Source: Caldifarciminota bacterium
Lineage (GTDB): Bacteria > Hydrothermota > Hydrothermia > LBFQ01 > DSFT01
Direction: 5' to 3'
Assembly (NCBI GenBank): GCA_015494735.1
Contig: WGAQ01000157.1
Coordinates: 1-39,147 of the forward strand
Length of the DNA: 39,147 nt
How positions within the stretch are numbered: the stretch's first letter is position 1; each line of letters begins with the position of its first letter. Shown piece after piece: positions 14,673 to 23,012 of this stretch. Both the position numbers and the translations under genes were made by a program. The notes below the pieces were generated by a model. That model was not told where the DNA came from. It was given only the letters and a program-made list of their open reading frames with translations, and did no database searches.

Positions 14673-16308
14673 GGATTCTTAATTTTAAAGGGTTGTCCGG
14701 ATGCAATATGCTATCGTAATTCAGGATCTGGAGGGCAATTTCTCTGAATACCGGTGCCGCCACCGTCCCCCCGTACTTATTCCTCTGTGGCTCGTCCACC
14801 ACAACGTATATAAGGTACCTGGGTGTGTCCACCGGGAAGAATCCTATGAAAGAGGTTACCACCCTTGTGTCGCTGTATGTGCCCGTATTCGGGTCGAACT
14901 TCTGGGCCGTCCCTGTCTTGCCGGCCACCTTCAGTCCATCTATCCGGGCATGCCTTCCGGAGCCGCTATCCACCACCACGGTGAGGAGGCTCTTCAATCT
15001 CCGTGCTGTGGAGTCGTCCATGCACCTGCGGACAACCACCCTTTTACCGTACGTTTTATCCCCCACCTTCAGGAGCAGGCGGGGAGCCAGGAGCCATCCA
15101 CCGTTGGCTATGCACGAATAGGCCATGGCCATCTGGATTCCGCTCACAGAGAGCCCCTGTCCCATGGCCCAGTTGGCGATTTCGATTCTGCGTTTTCTCT
15201 TTATGAGTCTGCCGTTGGTTTCCCCATTCAGGAGTATATCCGTCTTCAGACCGAAGCCCACCCTGCGGAATATGGCATAGAGGCTATCTGCCCCTATCAT
15301 GAGGCCCAGTTTTGCGAATGCCGTATTGACCGAATGGGCCAGGGCATGGCGCCAGGTTATGTATCCCGTCTCGTTCGTGACGTTCCTTATCCTGTATCTC
15401 CCTATCCTGAGACCGCCCCGGGGGACGAAGACGGAATCATCCTCTTTTATGAGGCCCATCTCCAGGGCTTTTGCCATGGTGAATATCTTCACCGTCGAAC
15501 CGGGCTCGTACTGATACTGCACTGCATAGTTCACGTATCCCCGCCCCTTCTTCCGGGGATTCCTGTACTGGGCCATTGCCAGCACTTCCCCCGTGCCCGG
15601 GTCCACCACTATGGCGAATCCCCAGTTGGCATCCTCCTCCAGAACCTTGCCCTTCAGGGCCCGGTATGCTATCGTCTGGATGGCCATATCCAGGGTGGTC
15701 CTCACGTCCTTCCCGGGAAGGGGCTCCTTTCTGGTTGCTATGTAGAACCTTTCTCCCACGGCGCTCTGGAGGAAGTACTCATAACCGCTCTTCCCCCTGA
15801 TGAAATCTTCCAGCGTCTTTTCGAGCCCCTCCTTCCCGGTGAGGCTCTGTCCCACATCCCTCCCTGCAAATCCCACCACATTTCTGGCCACCTCGTCGAA
15901 GGGATAGATGCGGTCGTATGTCTTTATGGCGGATATGCCCCTCACCTTGCGGGACATGACCAGGGGCTTGTATTCGATGGGCACGTTCTTCTTCAGGAGC
16001 TTCCACTGTCCGGGTTTTATGTTCAGGGGTTTTATCCCCAGTTCGGACAGGAGCCCCACGTAGTCGAATACGCTGTCCTTTACGACCCGCTGATATAAAT
16101 CCAGAACCGGAATGCTCAGGGCCATGGGCCTCTGGTTTCTGTCGTATATTCCTCCCCTGAAGGGGGGCCTTTTGATGATTCGAAGAGATTGCTTCTCAGC
16201 CAGTTTTCTGTACTCTTCAATTCCGATTATCTGAATCCTTGCCAGGAGGGCCACCACCAGAAGAAACCACACTATCACGCCCACCTGGACCGCCCTCAGC
16301 CTCCACAT
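14650..16308 (-). CDS. ftsI: Penicillin-binding protein, FtsI-type peptidoglycan transpeptidase
   Basis: Class B PBP that cross-links septal peptidoglycan. A single membrane anchor (about 8-25) precedes the dimerisation domain (FRGGIYDRNQRPMALS, 51-66) and the transpeptidase domain. The three catalytic motifs are complete: S271-T-V-K274, S326-V-N328 and K464-T-G-T467. At 552 residues it has normal length; no PASTA domain is present. The FtsL-like gene immediately upstream supports the FtsI call over an elongation-type PBP2. The first 92 bases overlap that gene in another frame and encode the membrane anchor, so a much later start is unlikely. The 3' end overlaps rpiB and carries its promoter. 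Confidence 0.93.
   Translation of the reverse strand: MWRLRAVQVGVIVWFLLVVALLARIQIIGIEEYRKLAEKQSLRIIKRPPFRGGIYDRNQRPMALSIPVLDLYQRVVKDSVFDYVGLLSELGIKPLNIKPGQWKLLKKNVPIEYKPLVMSRKVRGISAIKTYDRIYPFDEVARNVVGFAGRDVGQSLTGKEGLEKTLEDFIRGKSGYEYFLQSAVGERFYIATRKEPLPGKDVRTTLDMAIQTIAYRALKGKVLEEDANWGFAIVVDPGTGEVLAMAQYRNPRKKGRGYVNYAVQYQYEPGSTVKIFTMAKALEMGLIKEDDSVFVPRGGLRIGRYRIRNVTNETGYITWRHALAHSVNTAFAKLGLMIGADSLYAIFRRVGFGLKTDILLNGETNGRLIKRKRRIEIANWAMGQGLSVSGIQMAMAYSCIANGGWLLAPRLLLKVGDKTYGKRVVVRRCMDDSTARRLKSLLTVVVDSGSGRHARIDGLKVAGKTGTAQKFDPNTGTYSDTRVVTSFIGFFPVDTPRYLIYVVVDEPQRNKYGGTVAAPVFREIALQILNYDSILHPDNPLKLRIHENLDSQ
14682..14687 (-). promoter_or_regulatory. rpiB -10 element TAAAAT inside ftsI
   Basis: Minus-strand TAAAAT ends nine bases before ATG 14672. 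It lies within the ftsI coding sequence, so the rpiB unit can be transcribed separately from the division genes despite the overlap. Confidence 0.5.
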
Positions 16309-16507
16309 GGTTCACGTACTCCTTGAATGGAAATTTCCTGTAATACTCTGCCTGAATCCTGTGGTACCTGCTTATCCATACATCCCTTTCATCTTTCAAT
16401 CTCGTGACCTTCCTCGAATACATATAGTTCAAATTGTTCAACCACACCAGCCCCATGGCCAATATGGAGAAGGCAACGATATATAGCAGGGCTTCACTTC
16501 TCTTCAT
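16217..16507 (-). CDS. FtsL-like division protein
   Basis: A 96-residue protein with a short basic N-terminus (MKRSE), one membrane helix (about residues 7-25) and a membrane-proximal helical, coiled-coil-like segment (RKVTRLKDERDVWISRYHRI). This is the FtsL/DivIC architecture, and its position directly before ftsI is where FtsL is usually found. FtsL works with FtsB and FtsQ to activate FtsWI. The sequence of this family drifts quickly, so the call rests on topology and synteny. The last 30 residues are a glycine/serine-rich tail encoded in the DNA that also encodes the FtsI membrane anchor. ATG 16507 overlaps the end of deoC; TTG 16513 is an alternative start. Confidence 0.75.
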   Translation of the reverse strand: MKRSEALLYIVAFSILAMGLVWLNNLNYMYSRKVTRLKDERDVWISRYHRIQAEYYRKFPFKEYVNHVEAEGGPGGRDSVVSSGGGPPGKDSDNRN

Positions 16508-17207
16508 TTCCAAGGAGGTCGGTGGAGGTTCCTATCCTGTCGGCTCCTGCCATAATCATTCTCAGGGCTTTGTCCACGGTCCTTATGCCGCCTGCTGCTT
16601 TAACTCCTATGGAATTTCCGGTTGCCATCCGGAGCAGAGCCACGTCGAAATATGTGGCCCCTCCCTTCGAGAATCCCGTCGAAGTCTTCACGAATCGGGC
16701 TCCGCTGTTCACCACTATCTTCGTCGCTGTTATTTTCTCCTCATCCGTGAGGAGGGCCGTTTCTATTATCACTTTCACGTGGGGATGAATGGATGCTATG
16801 GCCTTTATCTCCTCCTCCACGAATTTGTATTCCCCGCTCTTGAAGGCCCCTATATTCATCACCATGTCGATTTCATTCATCCCCGCATTCAGGAGAAGTT
16901 CCGTTTCGTACATCTTGACCTTCTTCAGGGTGGCTCCCAGCGGGAATCCTACCACCGCGCATGTGGCTATCCCCGCGGGTTTGAGGTGCTCCCTGATGAA
17001 GGAGGCGTAGTGGGGGTTCACGCATACCCCGAAGTACTGCCGCTTTATGGCTGTATTGCACAGGTTTATGATATCATCGTACGTGGCCTCCGGCTTCAGG
17101 AGGGTGTAGTCTATGTACTTCTTCAGGTCCACCTGCGGCAGGGAGGAGGCATTTTCCACTTCTCTCGCCCTCTCTCTCGCTTCTTCGATGAGTCTCCCGT
17201 AATCCAT
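16494..17207 (-). CDS. deoC: Deoxyribose-phosphate aldolase
   Basis: Class I aldolase that cleaves 2-deoxyribose 5-phosphate to glyceraldehyde 3-phosphate and acetaldehyde in deoxynucleoside breakdown. The Schiff-base lysine is K174 in RFVKTSTGF. The accessory lysine K203 lies in VKAAGGIR and the acid D114 in NEIDMVMN. At 237 residues it has the usual length plus a short helical N-terminal extension seen in several bacterial members. A TAAAAT box nine bases before the ATG marks it as the first gene of the deoC/FtsL/ftsI unit. Its co-transcription with division genes is odd and may only reflect compaction; rpiB downstream is metabolically related. Confidence 0.95.
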   Translation of the reverse strand: MDYGRLIEEARERAREVENASSLPQVDLKKYIDYTLLKPEATYDDIINLCNTAIKRQYFGVCVNPHYASFIREHLKPAGIATCAVVGFPLGATLKKVKMYETELLLNAGMNEIDMVMNIGAFKSGEYKFVEEEIKAIASIHPHVKVIIETALLTDEEKITATKIVVNSGARFVKTSTGFSKGGATYFDVALLRMATGNSIGVKAAGGIRTVDKALRMIMAGADRIGTSTDLLGNEEK

Positions 17208-17216
17208 TGCAGGGAA

Positions 17217-17222
17217 ATTTTA
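17217..17222 (-). promoter_or_regulatory. deoC -10 element TAAAAT
   Basis: Minus-strand TATAAAAT with the hexamer ending nine bases before ATG 17207. It sits in the 20-base gap after lspA and gives a predicted leader of only a few bases. Confidence 0.5.
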
Positions 17223-17227
17223 TAGGT

Positions 17228-17710
17228 TTAAGTCCTGCTCCTGTCTCTGAAGTGGGCCACGATGCCTTCTGCCAGGAGCATGATTATCCCTATCGTGATA
17301 AAGGCATCGGCACCGTTGAACACGTACCACCTCAGATTCTCCCCTATCCCCATATCTATGAAATCCACCACCTCGCCCCTCATGATACGGTCGAATATGT
17401 TTCCTATTGCCCCTCCCAGTATCATGCTGTATGCTATGATGTTCCAGACGCTGTTTTCCATGAGGGCCATTATCAGTACCAGCACGCTTATGGCACCCGC
17501 CACCAGGGTGTAGGGAAAATTCTCACCCAGAGATATGCCGAATGCCGTGTTGGGGTTGAAAATCAGGGTGATTCTGAAGAAGTCCCCTATCACGGGGACG
17601 GGAATGCCTGCGGGAAAATTCTGCACGACGAGGATTTTTATTATCTGGTCGATGGCAAAGGTCATAAAAGAAACGAAAGCGATTATCCCCAGTTTCCTCC
17701 TGAAACTCAT
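17228..17710 (-). CDS. lspA: Lipoprotein signal peptidase (signal peptidase II)
   Basis: Aspartyl protease of the inner membrane that cleaves the signal peptide from prolipoproteins after lipidation. It has 160 residues and four membrane helices. The two catalytic aspartates are D116 in RGEVVDFID and D135 in FNGADAFI, with the conserved FNPNTAFGI and GGAIGNIFDR segments before them. It serves the lipobox proteins predicted in this window. Its start is preceded by GGAGAAAGGGAA, so it is probably translated from a leadered mRNA. A perfect GC-rich hairpin separates it from the membrane cluster upstream; partial read-through or an unseen promoter must supply its transcript. Confidence 0.97.
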   Translation of the reverse strand: MSFRRKLGIIAFVSFMTFAIDQIIKILVVQNFPAGIPVPVIGDFFRITLIFNPNTAFGISLGENFPYTLVAGAISVLVLIMALMENSVWNIIAYSMILGGAIGNIFDRIMRGEVVDFIDMGIGENLRWYVFNGADAFITIGIIMLLAEGIVAHFRDRSRT

Positions 17711-17728
17711 TTCCCTTTCTCCAGAAAG

Positions 17729-17745
17729 CGCCCCGAAGTGGGGCG
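17729..17745 (-). terminator. GC hairpin between membrane cluster and lspA
   Basis: CGCCCC-ACTTC-GGGGCG is a perfect 6-bp stem with a 5-base loop, followed on the minus strand by CTTTCT. The short T run makes it a weak or partial terminator, or an mRNA processing/stability element. Confidence 0.45.
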
Positions 17746-17752
17746 AAATGCA

Positions 17753-18406
17753 TCACCTAACAAGGTGCAACCAGTCCGAAATCAGGAAGTAAATCCTTCC
17801 AATCAGGAGGGAGACACGGGCCATAATCGTATATCCGAATGCAGAGCCGAAGGTTATCATTATGATGATCATACCGGTTTTCACTATCCACCTGAGAGCA
17901 CCTCTCTGCTCCATGGAGAAGTAGAAGTAGTAGAGGGATGAGAGGACGCCCACGATGAGGACCAGGTTGGATGCTATTTCTATGATGCTGGTGTTGTTTT
18001 CCATAATGGGGAGGAATGTGGCCACCACCTGTGGAAATATGTATCCGTGTATGCCCGTCACTATTCCTATTCCCGTCCCAACACCGGTGACGAATGCTAT
18101 GGGGAATCGGGAAATCCATGTGAGGGTGGGAGCGATGTAGTTCATAATCTCCAGTCTGAAGAGGGTCAGGATTCCCATGAATATGGCTATGTATGTGGTT
18201 ATCTTGAGGAACATGTCCTGCGTGGTAATACCCTCCTGAATGAAGGGCCAGACCGCCTGGTTGAGCATAACGATGATTCCGAATGCAGCCGATGCTCCCA
18301 CGAATATGTGCTCCACGAATTTATAAACGGGATTATCGCCGAATAGGAAGGAGAGTATCGCAAGGGTCAGGAATGCTGCCACCCATACTCCTATCAAATC
18401 CATCAT
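17753..18406 (-). CDS. Six-helix membrane protein of the DUF6754 cluster (protein A)
   Basis: A 217-residue integral membrane protein with about six hydrophobic helices and short loops, including glycine-rich helix four (FVTGVGTGIGIVTGIHG). No transporter or enzyme signature is recognised. The N-terminal half carries DNPVYKFVEHIFVGASAAFG, which could be a conserved loop. It is the last of four consecutive minus-strand membrane genes; its start overlaps the stop of protein B as ATGA. The overlap chain argues for fixed stoichiometry in one complex. Function unknown. Confidence 0.8.
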   Translation of the reverse strand: MMDLIGVWVAAFLTLAILSFLFGDNPVYKFVEHIFVGASAAFGIIVMLNQAVWPFIQEGITTQDMFLKITTYIAIFMGILTLFRLEIMNYIAPTLTWISRFPIAFVTGVGTGIGIVTGIHGYIFPQVVATFLPIMENNTSIIEIASNLVLIVGVLSSLYYFYFSMEQRGALRWIVKTGMIIIMITFGSAFGYTIMARVSLLIGRIYFLISDWLHLVR

Positions 18407-19257
18407 GACCTGAACCTCCTGGCTATATCGCTCAGATTACCCAGGAATATCAGCAGGATTATCAGAACGTGAACCGCAAACTGGGATACCATACCCCTGC
18501 TCGCAAATCCCGAAATTCCCAGAAGGGCTTCGTAGTCCGCTGCCCCCTTCAGTCCTCCCAGGAGGCCCTCTATTTGCCTGGATTGATAGAATGTGAAGTA
18601 TTCGGGGGTTATGACTGCTGTGGTTCCCATAATCATGGGGACGCCGTATCGGGCATTCACTATCATTATCCAGAAGTTGCCTGCATCACCTGCTTCCAGG
18701 CCCACGAGTAGCTTTATGTCCTTGTAGTTGAGGATTCCATCGTCGCCCGCTATCTCCTTATACATGGGGTAGGAGTCCAGGGGTTTTCCTTCGTTGTCCG
18801 TTGAGAAGATGTTCCTGAAGTCCTTCGACATACCAATCATGACGGCTGTGACTCCCGGTCTGTATCCCAGGACCAGATAGTCCTTGCCGTACTCCTTTCC
18901 GAACTTCTTTGCAATCTTGTCCAGCCCCTGAATGCCCATTATGAGCCCCTCGAACCTCCAGTGGGTCATGAGGAGGACCTTCAGGTCCTTCTTGAAGGCA
19001 TGGGTCAGGATTGCCTCCAGCATGGGCTGGGTTTCGGGGGCGGAGGAGGGTCCGTAATCGGTGGAAATGAGTATTACATCTCCCGGTTTGAGCCTGTCCA
19101 TCGCCTGGAATGCAGACTTTACCTCCGGGGATACGGGCATGGGGATTCGAATATTCATAATCAGGGGAATGGCGGTCGCCAGAAATACGAGAGCATAGAC
19201 GATACGGCTGTCTATTCTTCCAAGATTCTCGATAAACGCAAGAATCCTTTCTTTCAT
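18403..19257 (-). CDS. Membrane-anchored protein of the DUF6754 cluster (protein B)
   Basis: A 284-residue protein with an N-terminal membrane helix (about 19-35), a soluble alpha/beta domain of about 210 residues, and a C-terminal helix (about 259-275). The soluble part alternates strands and helices (GDVILISTDYGP, LKVLLMTHW, DYLVLGYRPGVTAVMIGM, NFWIMIVNARYGVPMIMGTTAV), a Rossmann-like pattern. Its order of elements and the GTTAV segment match the soluble domain of the DUF6754 protein encoded two genes upstream, so the two look like distant paralogues. No standard catalytic motif is visible. It overlaps both neighbours by four bases. Confidence 0.8.
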   Translation of the reverse strand: MKERILAFIENLGRIDSRIVYALVFLATAIPLIMNIRIPMPVSPEVKSAFQAMDRLKPGDVILISTDYGPSSAPETQPMLEAILTHAFKKDLKVLLMTHWRFEGLIMGIQGLDKIAKKFGKEYGKDYLVLGYRPGVTAVMIGMSKDFRNIFSTDNEGKPLDSYPMYKEIAGDDGILNYKDIKLLVGLEAGDAGNFWIMIVNARYGVPMIMGTTAVITPEYFTFYQSRQIEGLLGGLKGAADYEALLGISGFASRGMVSQFAVHVLIILLIFLGNLSDIARRFRS

Positions 19258-20042
19258 CTCAGGTACCCCCTTTCTATGCCAAACAGGATTCTAAGGGAAA
19301 AGGCTATGACACCCAGAGAAAGACCCAGACCTATACCCCTCTGTCCTGCTGCGTTGGGAACCTGCATTATCCAGTCAGCCAGTCCCGGGATGAAATTGGC
19401 GAAAGCCTTCGTATATTCGGGGTAGAACAGGGGCAGTATGGTGCCCAGGAATGCCAGCCCCACTATCATCCTTATGAACCTGTCTATCCCCACGTACTTC
19501 GAACTTTCGTAGAGGAAATAGACCCCGACGAGAATCATGAATGCGACGAAGAAAGCCACGAACACCACTCCCCCCAGGGGAACCCTTCCCATCATGACTA
19601 TGCTGGCGGCTATGAGCAGGAGGGTGGACTCGAAGCTCCTTGCCCTGAAAGCCCTGTATGCCGCAGAGGCGATGAAGAATGCCAGAAGGGCGAACATGGT
19701 GGAGTCCAGAGGGAGATATACGTACTGGAACATCCAGAGGAAGGAGGAGCGGGCATCGAAGGGATTCCCTATCTTCCACCACGAGTAGAAACCCCAGAAG
19801 AGGGTCACGAAGAAGGCGATTATAAGCCCCGCACTGTGTATCGCCTGAGTTCCCCCCTTCCTGATTTTCCTGAAGTGGTTCAGCAGGAGGCTATCCACCC
19901 CCAGGGCGAGGGCAAAGCCCCAGATTATGGTGGTCCACCTTGTGGCAAGGCTCTCCGCGTTGGCGAACTGGGGCATAAAGAACATGGCTATCATGAACAT
20001 GCCCATTATGAAGGTCAAGAGTACGGGTAATGTGGTTTGCAT
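19254..20042 (-). CDS. Polytopic membrane protein of the DUF6754 cluster (protein C)
   Basis: A 262-residue protein with seven or eight hydrophobic helices. Between helices three and four a loop contains FYSWWKIGNPFDARSS. No known transporter signature is seen. The start is ATG 20042, two bases after the stop of the DUF6754 gene, and the stop overlaps the start of protein B as ATGA. It is the most hydrophobic member of the cluster and could form the membrane core around which proteins B and D assemble. That role is an inference from topology and gene order. Confidence 0.8.
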   Translation of the reverse strand: MQTTLPVLLTFIMGMFMIAMFFMPQFANAESLATRWTTIIWGFALALGVDSLLLNHFRKIRKGGTQAIHSAGLIIAFFVTLFWGFYSWWKIGNPFDARSSFLWMFQYVYLPLDSTMFALLAFFIASAAYRAFRARSFESTLLLIAASIVMMGRVPLGGVVFVAFFVAFMILVGVYFLYESSKYVGIDRFIRMIVGLAFLGTILPLFYPEYTKAFANFIPGLADWIMQVPNAAGQRGIGLGLSLGVIAFSLRILFGIERGYLR

Positions 20043-20044
20043 GC

Positions 20045-21184
20045 CTATCCTCCTGTTACCGTCCAGATGGCCTTATAAATGTTGTAGATGTTCTCTGCAA
20101 TTCCGAACTGGGCCAGTGTTGCCAGCGTGACGCCCACTATAATGGCAGCGATGAGGAGAATCTTCGCAATATCCTCCGATTTGATGGTTCCTATCTCCAC
20201 AGGATTCTTACTGAGGTATGCAGATGCTGCGTACATCTCCTCCCCTATCAGGGTGTAGTCGCATGCGGCGATAAAGAAGGGCAACTGCGTTACTGCTGTG
20301 GTGCCGGCTATGCTTATGGAGCCTATGGTGTAGGCCGTCTCTGCCATCACAAGGGATTCCGCATAGAAGTACCCCATGAAGAATGTGGCTCCCGGCTTTT
20401 CCCTGACCAGTATTCCATTGACACCGGCGGCGTATCCGAATTGCTGGGTGGTCAGGAACATAATGTTCTCTTCCTTATATACATCGGGTCTTCCCGCCTC
20501 CAGCATGCCCTCCTTTACAGCCTCTTTGGATGCCAGCAGGACCAGGGGGTCTGCATTCGGTACTATGAGGTCGATTTCATACAGGGCAACTTTCTTGGCG
20601 ATGTACTTCAGTATGGCTATGGCAGAAATGGTGGTGGGGCTATCCAGTCCCGACAATCCATGCACGAAGACCACGGGCTTTCCCATTTCCGTGGAGCGGC
20701 CCACCGCCTCGTCTATGGCATCCAGACCGGCAAGCCTCCTTATGAAGATTTCCTTCCCCATACGTGCCTGATTGTAGTAGTAGAAGAAGAGGAATCCGAA
20801 GAATAGCAGGAATATGAGGACGGGGAATCTCTCCTTCGCTATGAAGCCCAGGATATACTGCCGCTCTTCTTCCTTTTGAGCCGTTTCCACCTTTACCGGG
20901 TCGGACCATTTGCTGTCCACGAATGTGGTGTCGTCTGGACCGTATGAGCGGACCATATAGAGGTAGGAGACTCCGGGTTTCAGGGTGGTGTCTATCATCA
21001 GGGTATCGGTGGTTTCCCCTATCTTCACCACATCTTCGGAGCTCTCCGCCTTTCTGTACACCTCGAACTTCTTCACGGAAGTGTCCGCTCTTGACCAGTG
21101 TATTACAGCCTCTCCATCCCTCACCTGGACGGATGGCCGGTCCACTGGAATGATAAATACCTGTGCAATCAAAAACAGATTCAT
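20045..21184 (-). CDS. FN3 plus DUF6754 membrane protein (protein D)
   Basis: A 379-residue protein. A short hydrophobic N-terminus ([13 protein letters not shown]) is followed by one fibronectin type III domain (about 8-95; [28 protein letters not shown]), a membrane helix (about 115-135), a soluble domain beginning [20 protein letters not shown], and a C-terminal helix. I recognise that opening as DUF6754, a domain of unknown function. The layout puts FN3 outside and the DUF domain inside the cell. I chose ATG 21184 because GGAGGAAGG precedes it and it overlaps the ahcY stop as ATGA; TTG 21199 is the alternative. It is the first cluster gene after ahcY. Confidence 0.85.
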   Translation of the reverse strand: MNLFLIAQVFIIPVDRPSVQVRDGEAVIHWSRADTSVKKFEVYRKAESSEDVVKIGETTDTLMIDTTLKPGVSYLYMVRSYGPDDTTFVDSKWSDPVKVETAQKEEERQYILGFIAKERFPVLIFLLFFGFLFFYYYNQARMGKEIFIRRLAGLDAIDEAVGRSTEMGKPVVFVHGLSGLDSPTTISAIAILKYIAKKVALYEIDLIVPNADPLVLLASKEAVKEGMLEAGRPDVYKEENIMFLTTQQFGYAAGVNGILVREKPGATFFMGYFYAESLVMAETAYTIGSISIAGTTAVTQLPFFIAACDYTLIGEEMYAASAYLSKNPVEIGTIKSEDIAKILLIAAIIVGVTLATLAQFGIAENIYNIYKAIWTVTGG

Positions 21185-22425
21185 GTTCCTTCCTCCCAAC
21201 TGGAGAGATACTTCTTCTGCTCCGGTGTCAACTCATCAATTTTAACCCCCAGGACGTTCAATTTCAGGGATGCTATCATGACGTCTATTTCATCCGGAAG
21301 TCTGTAAACCTTCTTTTCCAGATTCTCGTGGTTATCCAGTATGTACTTCACGGCCATGAATTGATTGGAAAAACTCATATCCATCACCTCCGAAGGATGT
21401 CCCTCCGCTGCTCCGAGATTCACGAGCCGCCCCTCCGCAAGCAGGAAGACCCTGCGCCCGTCCTCGAGGGTGTATTCGTCCACGCTGTCCCTTATCCTGC
21501 GCACTTTTACCGAGAGGCGCTCGAGGGCCTCCTTATCTATTTCCACATCGAAGTGGCCGGCGTTGGCCAGAATGATGCCATCCCTTGCGACCCTGAGGTG
21601 GTTTTCAGCGATTACATGTTTGTCTCCCGTGGCGGTTACCACTATGTCGGAGATTCTTATGGCCTCTTCCATGGGCATCACGCTGAATCCATCGTAATAG
21701 GCCTCGATTGCCCTTATGGGGTCCACCTCCGTGACTATGACCCTCGCTCCCATGCCCCTTGCCCTCATGGCAATGCCCCTTCCGACCCATCCATAACCCG
21801 CGACCGTGAATGTCTTTCCTGCAATCAGAATGTTCGTTGCCCTGAGTATCCCGTCTATCGTGGACTGGCCTGTCCCGTATCGATTGTCGAAGAGGAATTT
21901 GGTCCTGGAATCGTTTACGGCGATGACGGGGTAGTGGAGCACTCCATCCCTGGCCATGGCCCTTAACCTTATCACGCCCGTGGTGGTTTCCTCGGTTCCT
22001 CCGAGTATTCCTCCCGTCAGACCATACTTGTGGGCATACGAAGTGAGGTCGGCTCCATCATCCATGGTTATGTGGGGTTTGAATTCCAGACACTGCTTTA
22101 TGTGCTCGTAGTAGGTGTCCCTGTCCTCTCCTCTTACTGCAAATACCTCGATTCCGAAGTGCTTCACCAGAGCGGCAGCCACGTCATCCTGTGTGGACAG
22201 GGGATTGGATGCGCATAGTCTGACGCTGGCTCCTGCTTTCTTCAGGGCTATGGCGAGGTTGGCTGTTTCCGTCGTTATGTGAAGGCAGGCTGCTATCCGG
22301 GTTCCCTTGAAGGCTCCTTCGTGTTCTATGGCCAGCCTCTTCAGAACGCCCATGTGCTGGCCGGCCCATTCTATGCGCAGAAGTCCCTTATCTGCAAGAG
22401 CGGGGTCCTTTATGTGGTATTCCAT
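21181..22425 (-). CDS. ahcY: S-adenosylhomocysteine hydrolase
   Basis: Splits S-adenosylhomocysteine into adenosine and homocysteine, removing the inhibitor left by methyltransferases such as RsmI. NAD is bound by [10 protein letters not shown] (208-217). The active-site segment [18 protein letters not shown] contains K176, D180 and N181, and [10 protein letters not shown] and MDDGADL line the substrate site. At 414 residues it belongs to the shorter form, like that of Thermotoga and archaea, rather than the 430-470-residue form. It heads the transcription unit containing the DUF6754 cluster, with a TAAAAT box nine bases before its ATG. Homocysteine could feed the trans-sulfuration enzyme encoded at 5376. 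Confidence 0.97.
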   Translation of the reverse strand: MEYHIKDPALADKGLLRIEWAGQHMGVLKRLAIEHEGAFKGTRIAACLHITTETANLAIALKKAGASVRLCASNPLSTQDDVAAALVKHFGIEVFAVRGEDRDTYYEHIKQCLEFKPHITMDDGADLTSYAHKYGLTGGILGGTEETTTGVIRLRAMARDGVLHYPVIAVNDSRTKFLFDNRYGTGQSTIDGILRATNILIAGKTFTVAGYGWVGRGIAMRARGMGARVIVTEVDPIRAIEAYYDGFSVMPMEEAIRISDIVVTATGDKHVIAENHLRVARDGIILANAGHFDVEIDKEALERLSVKVRRIRDSVDEYTLEDGRRVFLLAEGRLVNLGAAEGHPSEVMDMSFSNQFMAVKYILDNHENLEKKVYRLPDEIDVMIASLKLNVLGVKIDELTPEQKKYLSSWEEGT

Positions 22426-22434
22426 GAACGACTA

Positions 22435-22440
22435 ATTTTA
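22435..22440 (-). promoter_or_regulatory. ahcY -10 element TAAAAT
   Basis: Minus-strand CCCTTTAAAATT with the hexamer ending nine bases before ATG 22425; predicted leader zero to four bases. The short leader leaves no room for an SAH riboswitch. Confidence 0.5.
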
Positions 22441-22446
22441 AAGGGA

Positions 22447-22461
22447 GGTTCCAGCAGAACC
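22447..22461 (-). terminator. Short hairpin after the 22468 gene
   Basis: GGTTC-TGCTG-GAACC is a perfect 5-bp stem directly downstream of the stop of the 22468 gene and upstream of the ahcY promoter. The following sequence TCCCTTTAAAATT has only a short T run, so termination is plausible but weak. Confidence 0.3.
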
Positions 22462-22467
22462 GCTCCT

Positions 22468-22962
22468 TCACGGCAGAGGGTCGCGGAATTGCTCCGGACC
22501 TCCGGTCTGGCTCCTGACGAATCTTCTGAGCAACTCATCCGACATGCCCGTCGCCCTCTGGACGGCTCGATAGAACAGGTCGTTCATTTCGCTGGATAGC
22601 GTCACGATGAATGCGAAGGCCATCTTTTCCAGAGCGATGCGGGTTCTTTCATCGACCCATGCATTCCTTCCGATGTCTTTCAGGATGCGGAACATGAGCT
22701 TCCCCACTTCCGGGAGGGATATTTCTTCGCCGAGCATGTACCCTGCCAGTTCCCTTATGGGGTGGAAGTCTCCCCTGAGCATGGCTTTTGCTACCATCGA
22801 CAGGTATTCCATTAATTCGCTCCCTTTCGGATTCAGGTGGGTGTCCGTTATCCTGCGGATGGATTCGTCGATAATGGAGGCTATTCTTTCCCTCTCATCC
22901 CGTTCGATTAACGTATCCATCAGTATCGAGTAGAATTCTTCCCTCATTTTTTCCATTTCCAT
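22468..22962 (-). CDS. Unknown charged helical protein (164 residues)
   Basis: I do not recognise this protein. It is soluble, mostly helical and highly charged, beginning MEMEKMREEFYSILMDTLIE and ending in RFVRSQTGGPEQFRDPLP. No membrane segment, signal peptide or known motif is visible. I start at ATG 22962 because upstream codons run through the promoter region shared with era. A minus-strand TATACT (22978-22983) lies 15 bases before this ATG, and GGAGC just before it could be a weak ribosome binding site. The gene diverges from era and is followed by ahcY, which has its own promoter. Confidence 0.65.
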   Translation of the reverse strand: MEMEKMREEFYSILMDTLIERDERERIASIIDESIRRITDTHLNPKGSELMEYLSMVAKAMLRGDFHPIRELAGYMLGEEISLPEVGKLMFRILKDIGRNAWVDERTRIALEKMAFAFIVTLSSEMNDLFYRAVQRATGMSDELLRRFVRSQTGGPEQFRDPLP

Positions 22963-22995
22963 GCTCCGATTTCTCAAAGTATAATGGCAGAATCG

Positions 22996-23004
22996 CTGTA
23001 AACT
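22996..23004 (+). promoter_or_regulatory. era promoter, CTG-TAAACT
   Basis: CTGTAAACTTTTG, with the TAAACT ending eight bases before the era ATG, predicts a leaderless transcript. The opposing TATACT of the 22468 gene is only 15 bases away, so the two promoters could interfere. Confidence 0.55.
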
Positions 23005-23012
23005 TTTGACCC

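Noticed and set aside
14701-16098. Antisense 465-codon frame opposite ftsI
   Set aside because: ftsI on the other strand has all catalytic motifs and a coherent operon; the antisense translation is histidine/glycine/proline-rich noise.
22426-22467. SAH riboswitch ahead of ahcY
   Set aside because: The TAAAAT element ends nine bases before the start codon, leaving no leader, and only a 5-bp hairpin lies upstream of the promoter.
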